64,000 nucleotides of DNA, taken from NCBI GenBank assembly GCA_026874595.1, contig CM049309.1, forward strand, positions 73,454,426 to 73,518,425, given 5' to 3'. Position 1 is the first letter of the stretch. Each line of letters begins with the position of its first letter. The notes below the pieces were generated by a model, which made no database searches, had not been told where the DNA came from, and saw only the letters and a program-made list of their open reading frames with translations. The translations under genes were made by a program, and so were the position numbers. Below, in pieces: positions 42,801 to 51,800 of this stretch. Source of the DNA: Sipunculus nudus (taxonomy: Eukaryota > Annelida > Sipuncula > Golfingiida > Sipunculidae).

Positions 42801-45800
42801 TTGACACAAATCAAATAAAATTTATCAACACTTTCCCTGTTAGCAGATTAAATACAGATTTGTAAATTTGTTACACCATAATTTTGAGATGGGGACAGTT
42901 TAAAAACATCTTTGTTGGACCATCTGTATGGTGTTGTACCATCAGCACAAGCAACCCAAAAGTTAATGTAAAGCGAAATGGTAGAAAATTTGATTTATTC
43001 CTCCATATATTCATTACAGCTGTTTGTATCTGATGCAAAATGGCAGTTTATGAAACCCACGCGAAAAAAACCTGTGGACTTGGGTGATGGCATGGAGTAT
43101 AGTTGGATGGCTGGTAATTGTTTTTGGGGAATGAAATGACTTACTTCATGTTACAAACCAGCATATGTAAGAGTGCAGTCTGTGCCAAGTCTAAATGCAT
43201 AAGGTGTCCATCTCAGCAAGAAGCATGAACCTTGATCACACGTTAAACAGCGTGGCTGCTGATGAAGTGTTTGTGTTATTGCTGTGATGGGCTCTGGTAG
43301 TGAATTAAGACTGAAACCACAAGACTCCTGTTGCACAAGAACATAGACAAATTTTCAAAAAATTTTTTTATTCAAAAAAAAAATTTTAGTATAAAAATAA
43401 AGTTTGGATATTCAATACAAATTGAGGAGACATGTCAATAAAAAAAAATGCATAACATTAGACTGCTAACATGTTGCTCGGTGAAATATGGTTTTTGGCG
43501 ATTGCATGGTATTTGGACCCCCTGCTACATACCAAGCTTACCTGTAGTTAACCTAGCGGTATATGTTTCTGTTAGTGTGCACAGCGAGTCTTGTGGCCAG
43601 TGTTGGCGTTCCATTAATTGCATGCTGATTGTGGCCTTACACCCAAGGTCCCCCTGGTGTGCTGGTGCCCCCGTTTGCCACCACTGTGCCTGCTGGCTAT
43701 GGAACCACACTAACCCCGGCGGCGTGTGCCCCACTGCACGGAGGTACGCCATTGTCGCCGGAGTATGGTAATGGATGTTGTTATGTTGCTACTCTCTCCT
43801 CTCACATCACCTGGCAACCCCAGCACACAGCTTCTGTATCAGAGTAATGAACTGCCGGCAACTGTGGTGTCATTATTAACATAAATTGATTACTAAAAAA
43901 GCGTTTTCTGTAGTGCTTATCTGGTATTTTGCTTCAGAAAAACACTTCTCCAAGAACTGATCATTTAATGAGTGACATAGGGAATCTTTTCCATGTTGAT
44001 TTTGTGTGGAATTTGTTTTACTGAACAATTGTGTGACCTTTCAGTTTGTCAGCATTTATATGGTGTGACATCTTGAAGTGGCTAATTCTTTCACCGCAGT
44101 TTCAATATGGTAAAAAACTGGCCTCCTGTTTGCACTGTTGAATTAAGGGGAAGTAAATCTGATGATGATAAATTAAATTCATCATTGAAGCCTCAAATTT
44201 TTATACTAGATATATATTTTGACTGGGAATAAACTTTAAATTATAGTGTCTATTTGATTACTTTAAAGCAGAATTTTCCGATATTATGTGGTATCTTCGT
44301 TTGGAGTGAGGCAGTTGCGGCTAACCTTGCTTCATATATGTGCTGGGGCTGCCAGGTTGTTATTATGCACTTAGTAAATAGAACATCCATGATTTGTAAT
44401 TTGTAATCTTTTCCATTTATGCTTTGATTGGCAGCTTGTTATGTACTTTGTGAGGAGGTAACAGTTTTTATTTGAAAACTATAGTAGTTCAAATATACAT
44501 TAGTTTGCTTATAATGCTTAGTGCTGTAACACATAAAAGGGGAACTTCACAGTCCACCAGTTCACTGCATAGTGAGAATAAATCTGCAGATAATATTATA
44601 TATTTATATATATATATGAACACACATATGACTTTCCTTGTGCACAAATGCATCTTAAGTTCATTTACCAAGAGCCTAATGGCAAGATTAAATATTCCCA
44701 AATGTCAAAATTATCCCATGAAATGGTGCCACCTAGCTGTTGGAAATGTAATTACTTTTCATAGGATGTTTAGTGGAAAATGCCAGTTTGAAAGAGTCAA
44801 TTTGAAAATATTATTATGTAAGCATGTTGATTTCACAAAATCGAAATTTAAAATAGCTCAATAACTCTGCTATTTGGACCAAAGGTAGTGCCCATATCAT
44901 CCACTAGGTGGTGCTTTTGATCAATTATCCATATGTCCATCCATACATTTTCTGACATCATTTTGATTTGAATACAATGAAATGTAAAGGCCTAAGTAAA
45001 GCAGCATTCAGCAACAGGAACAAATCGCTAATTTAATTTTGCTGAAATATTCTTTTGTTTATTACCTGGAAAAATGTCCATTTCCCCTATGTAAATTTGC
45101 CCCAGCCACAATTCTCAATAAACAATTATGAAATGTTCAGAAATATGCTGAATTCCAAAACCCTAAACCCAATTAATTAGCTGACATCTGAAATTGACAG
45201 GTTTCCAGTTAACAGCATCACCTGATCTGCAGCGACTGGCACATGGCACTGGCTGGGGTAAATTTACAAGTAGCAGGACAGGTGTGGGGCTGAGTAGAGG
45301 ACCAGTCTATTGGCATTGCTGTCAGTGTTTGATGGCCAGCCTCATATCAGCCTTACACGGGTTCTGTTACTAAACCTCTTGTGACTGGTCTATCACTTTA
45401 CATAATGAGGGTCTGGCACACCCGTTTTCCGTGTATTCGCCAGTGGCATGGATGACTCTCTCTCTCTTATTATCTGAACTTTAAACTTTAGTCAGGTTAT
45501 TGTTTTATATTAAATTCAAACTTAAGAAAATTCAGCTTGCTAAGATAATCAGCAAATTAGCTCCCAACTTCCATTTTCCCACATTTTCAAATTGCTTGTA
45601 TATTGTCTGTTTCTGTTGTATGACTGAACTTGTATATGAAGCGTTCCCATATTGCAAGGAACAGGCTGTGATATTTCAAGTATTGCTGCAGTTTACTTCT
45701 TTATTGCCACATCATTGGCTGTACCTGAGAAGTTGGTAAAAGAAACTTCAGCTATGAGGGTGTATGTGTTTATCTTACCTGTTTACTGACTCTAGACATT

Positions 45801-48800
45801 TGTTTTATGTGTATTTTTGAACAGTTTTGATTGATTACTTGGCAGTGAGTTTAACATTGTAAACAGTTTGTGGTGATTCTAACTTACTGGTCATAGTGTT
45901 GTGCCCAGGTAATGTGATTCATTACATGTAATTAATGAGCAAATTAATCTCGTTACAGCCAGCCTTCCTGTAGGTGCCTTACAACAAGGTGAGTTAGGTG
46001 TGTGTAACCCCGTGACACCTGCATACACAGACACCTCAACACAAAGCAAATCTTTTTTTTATATCAGATCCAGTCAGAGCCATCAGTAATTTTGTCAGAG
46101 CCACCAATAATTCTGTCAGTCTTCTTGCATCGATTGACGTACTGCCTGCTGAAGAGCAGGGTATTAGGTATAAAAGGGCTAATATCCACTCCACCAATTA
46201 TGTTGAAAGTCTGTATTCACTTTGGTTTACCTGACATTTGATCTGATGCTGACATTTGGTATTCTTTTACATTAAAGACAGGAAAATCAATTGGCCACCC
46301 TCTACGGTGGCTGCATTGTACTAGAGGCATTGACATTGTCTCATTTACTCTCATTTATGTCTATTTGCTGCTCTAAGTTGAAATATTTCAACTATTTTGC
46401 AGTGTCTGGGCTTGTTTTTCCTATACAAAGTGACCCCTGTTGCCAGGAAGTAACGTATGCATACCTCCTATTATACATAACTGATTATATATTTGTATGA
46501 TAGGTATTTTTAGTACAGATTTAATCTACCGTGAATCTGTCAAAACAGGTGTAACAGTACTACTGGCATTATTGTTAAAGTGGTGTCTTGCAACCACAAA
46601 ATGGGCAGTATTAATGTTCTACTTCATGGAATAGCGGTATAGTGGAAACATAGCATGTTTAAGCATTTGTTTTCATACAAGCTGGATTTATTGTTTATAA
46701 ATTTAAAAATAAAATGACGGTTTTTGTGTTGTGGTGTTGTTGATAAAGTGTAAATCCCTCAAAGATAACCTGAAATAAAAAGTATACTTTTGAATTAAGC
46801 TGGTATTAGACTCTGATTGACACAATTAAGCCTGCACTCTCTGTGGTGGTGTTGTGTTTATGTTTTGTTTCCTCTGTTATGGCGAATCACTTCAGTTGGT
46901 GTTTACATGTGGGCACATGTGCATAAAGAATTATTTCTGTACAATGACCATTCAAAGCACATGAAAATAAATACTTTATAAAAGCTGAAAGACATATCCT
47001 GAGAATACATATACTCATGCTAATAAGTGACAGCATAAACATTTGTTAAAGCTGAATGTCTGTTATTCTCAATTAGAAATAGTCAGTCTTTGTCATGCAA
47101 GATAACATTAATTGACAGGAGTCCACTTTAAATGGGAACTTGTCCCAATTTAAAGCATGTTTATTAATTTTAATAATGCTCTATTTGAACAGATTTTTGC
47201 CAAGACTTACAATTATCTTGAGTTCTGATTGGTTATAAAATTTGGGTGCAGTAAGGGCTATGTTGTTTATGAACCAAATTAAATGCTTTGACACAGGCTA
47301 TGCACCATATAGGCAAAAATCTGCACAAATCCAGCACTTGTATTTAAATTTGACCTCATTTATCATTGTTGCATAATTACTATACATGCTTTGGTGATGT
47401 GGCGGGAACTTTGTTCAGTGTTTGGTGTTGCTTTCTTTTTAGAACCACAACATCATTTGCCCCTTGCAGCAGCGGCCGCAGCCATGCCATTCAGCCTGGC
47501 AGGCCTGCCCACAGCTCCAGCAGTTGGAGCCGCAGGCCTGCGCTTCCCAGGGGCCACCAACACAGGCACTGTACTCTTAGTCTCGAACTTGAATGAAGAG
47601 GTCAGTACACACATCAGTTCTTTTACTTTATATTATTCTTTTATTATTCTCTATAATGTTGCACTAATATTTTTAAATACCAATTCACTCCATCAGTTTC
47701 ATTCAGCAGGGGTCATACCTGATTACTCCTGTTATTTCAAATGTTAAATTTGGCTCTTCCCTTATAACATGTAAACTTTTAATCTTTTCCTGTTTATAGC
47801 TTTACAGTCAGTTATAACTAATAGTTATTTGCCTGTGTCTTGTCTTATAAAACCTGTACGGATGCAGGCCGTTTTATCTCTGTGCCTGCATGTTATTCTG
47901 AAATGAAGACTTAAACAGGTACAAATTATATATAAATATATATATAGATCATTGATGAAGAGAGAGTAAACAGTAGTTAGGTTGTCCTGCTTGTAGAGTA
48001 CATATACACCATGATACTTTTCCGTTGGTGATTATATATGACACAGTATGATGGCAGAGTGCACCAAATGACACTTCTCCATGCACCAGGGACAGCTATT
48101 AGCGCAAGCATGGATGCTGGGAACCATTTTTGTTTCATTTTGGGGCATGCTTTTTGCTTGGTTTCTTTAATAACATTTGAAGCTGTTGCCTTTCATTGTA
48201 AAATTTCATTTGTGTAGTTCATTTTCCATTGTAAACATAAGGGCTTTGTTTAACCGACCAAATGCATGTGTTGTGTCGCTGCATGTTAACATTAATGTCT
48301 TGGCAATCTTTGTATTACCGCTGCCGTCAGTATTAGAATATTTATGGAAAATCTGTCGTTGTCACACTAATCAACGTCTATATTGTAGGGGCTAATCATT
48401 ACCATCACGTTAATAAATGTCAGCGTCTTTTGTACATTTGTACATCTGTAGCGGAAAAAGCCAACCTGAGCCTTGATTTGTAATCGGTAATTTTCACTGT
48501 TGATTCACACGTTGATTTTATCCCTGTTTTTTCTTGTTTCCCCCATTCATCACTGCGCTGGTGTACCGTGTGGATCTTTGCTCGGAAACTTCGCTCTTCC
48601 GCTCTGCTCTACCTGTTGCTCTCAACTATAGAAGGTTACGCCCGACGCTCTTTTTACCCTTTTTGGTACGTTCAAGCACTATTTATTTCATTTTCTTATT
48701 TCTAGTTAATAGTTGGTTAGAGCATTAAAAAACACCATAGTATTTATGTGTACTATCCACACACACACACACTATACACACGCAGGTCTCTCTACACAAC

Positions 48801-51800
48801 ATTGAACTAATGTAGCAATGTGTACTGTATATATGACTGATGCGTTGATTTGGTATGTCTGATACATATGTGATGTGGTGAAACCTGACTGTTGACATCT
48901 CAGAACTGTCTCATGAGTGTGTAAGCATTATTTTAGTTTTTTCTTTATATTTACAGACTAATGCTCTGGGAATCCTTGATGGGGATATTTTTTATGAAAG
49001 CTGAGAATATGAACTTCATTATAATTTATTTATATCAAGAATATGTTTTATATAATTTTAAAACATTTGTCTGTAATTTCATGTATAACTAAGTACGGTT
49101 TACTCTTACAAAATACAGAACACCTAAACATCTTGCTTAATTCAGTGAAACCCCTCAGTCATTTTTCTGATTATGTGTTTTGTTTCAAAAATGTGATTTT
49201 ATTCAGTATAAAAGTTTGAATTGTACTTGAATAAAGTTCTTTTTTAAAATTTTTGACAAGTAAAGTCTGAACAAGGAAAAACCTGGGGGGGGGGGGGGGG
49301 GGAGGAAGGGCGGGGGGACTTTTTAGAGTGTATGTTTACAATTCCAAATATTTAAAATGGAATATTTTGCTTTCTTAATGGGGAGGAATATTAATTCAAA
49401 TTAAACTCTCAAAACTGCTTTTTTAAATCTTTAACCATTAGTTTTGGGAAAGCAAATTTTTCATATAGCACCATGTGGAAAACATTCTTAGCTCTCAGAA
49501 TATGTACATCATGTTGTCACAGAGTATCAGAGCAAGAAATATTAAAGAAAAACCAAAACATTGTTTATACACACTTCTTGGGCAGTACTGAAACCTGCAG
49601 ATGGGTCGCTCTCCTTAGCATGAAGAAACGCTGTGTAGATTCTCATTCTCACACCTGCGGGTGCTTAGTTAATATAAGTGATGACACAGTCTGTGTAGTG
49701 AATGGCGTCCGTGTCTATGATGCCTATTTGTTGCTGCATGTCCTTCTAATTATATACTTTGTACATAGTGCATAGATATTTTGTTACCAGTCCTATGATC
49801 TCAGTATATCAGCCTGGTTATGTTTATGTACCTACATACAACATACGTTTCTACAGCTTCGTACCTTAAATCTTACAAACAAATAATGGATACATTTAGT
49901 CATGTTGTGGTAGCTGTCACACTTTGCTTGTCTGTCTGATGGCATCTGGCAGTGTCAATGATCTCTCTACCTCAGGAGGTCGGGTTTCCTGCAGGTGTGT
50001 TGTGGTCACACTTGTGCAGGACATGTAGGTTTTTGTTTGTTTTACAGGCGTGTATGGGGATGTGTACAGAGTCAAGATTATGTTCAACAAGAAAGATAAT
50101 GCCTTGGTACAGTTTGCCGACCCTACCCAGGCTCAGATAGGTCAGTATACCGAGTTAAGCTTGGATTCAGTAAGTCTTGTAATAGATATTGTAAATATTG
50201 TGCACTTATAAAACAAGCATTGCTGGGATATGACAGCCTTAGATTGAGTATAAGAGGCTTTGAAAAACCTTCAACTTGAAAACAAATTTGGTTATTTACA
50301 AACATAGGGTTTATTATTGTCAGTATTATTATCTCAGTTGCATGACAGGGCCATCTGGTGGTCGAATTTAAAATTAATAAAAAATCAGTCTTTCAGTGAT
50401 ATAAGTGTTACTAGTACAGTAAATAATGGTTAGTACAGTTCTTACCATCAGTAATATAACTCATCTGTCCTTTTGTTAAGATGCATAAATAATTATGAGG
50501 AGCTCGAGTGTATAAATCATTGTAATATGTAAAAGGAATGTGTAAATAACCTATTCTGCAGTTGTAAAAGTACAACACTCCAGTGAACAGAAGTTCCGGC
50601 TGCAGCACACTGAGGTATTCATTAGTAATAACTCACAGCTGAAGACCAGTTTAACATTGTATGATTTTAACTTGGACTTATCTAAAGTTGTTGTTATTTA
50701 ATATTACAGCCCTGACTCACCTTGATAAAGTCAAGTTGTGGGGTAAGCAGTTGAAGGTGAACCCATCAAAACATTCGGTGGTTCAGATGCCAAAGGAAGG
50801 ACAGCCTGTGAGTCATGTTTTATATGTAGATCAGTTCATAAATCAAAAGAAAAAAAGACCACCTGTAAAATTGGGATGCTTTAATAATCAGAATAAAACT
50901 ATTTAAGTTACCTGGCATTTCTTCAGGAATCAACAAAGCAGATATTTCTAATCTTAAAGCACATTATAAATTTGTTTGAAAGTTGCACAATAACAGATAA
51001 ATATTTTGTCTTAATTTGATAAATATTATGTTCTGCTATATGTGACAGTATATTTCAGTATAAATGTAATTTTACAACCCAAAGTATTGCATTTAGAAAA
51101 ATAGTGTGTTCTTTTTATTGTTCACAATTAAGTTGCATATTGGAGCCATTTGGCTTTTGCCATTCATTTTTTGGACACTGCTTTTAAGATCATAAACATG
51201 AATTTCATGCTTGGCTGATGCTGTTGTAGCCTCTGGTGGTATAACTTTCCATCTACCCATGCAATATGTATCTGTTTATATTTTAATATTATTTCATTCT
51301 TTTCCAGGATGCTGGTTTGACCAAAGATTACACAACCTCCCCTCTGCACAGGTTCAAGAAGCCCAATTCAAAGAATCACCACAATATATTCCCCCCTTCA
51401 GCGACCCTGCATTTGTCCAACATTCCGTGAGTATATCATTTTACTTGTTTGACACACAGAAATCTTGATTTATACTGCACTTCTAGAATGTGGAAGAACA
51501 CATGTGCAAGAACCCCCCCCCCCCCAAAAAAAAAAGAGAGAAGAAAAAAAAACTGGGTCTTATAAAATTAAACCCATGTGCAATCTACCTTTGATATGAT
51601 TAATTCACTTATTTTACTGTGAATCTCATGAAACTGTGTAAGTTGGATGGATTCCTTAATTTACATTATTTGTGCTAACAGTTTTATGACACAATTTTCT
51701 TTTTCACAGAATGTCAGCTTTGTTGTTGATGAATAGGAAAGTACATATGATTTAAAATTCAGTGCAGCAATGTACAGAGGTTTGTGTTCAAATGAACTTA

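Noticed and set aside
44472-44864. 130-codon plus-strand open frame in a PTB intron
   Set aside because: It spans a TA microsatellite, shows no recognisable domain and is not joined in phase to the flanking PTB exons.
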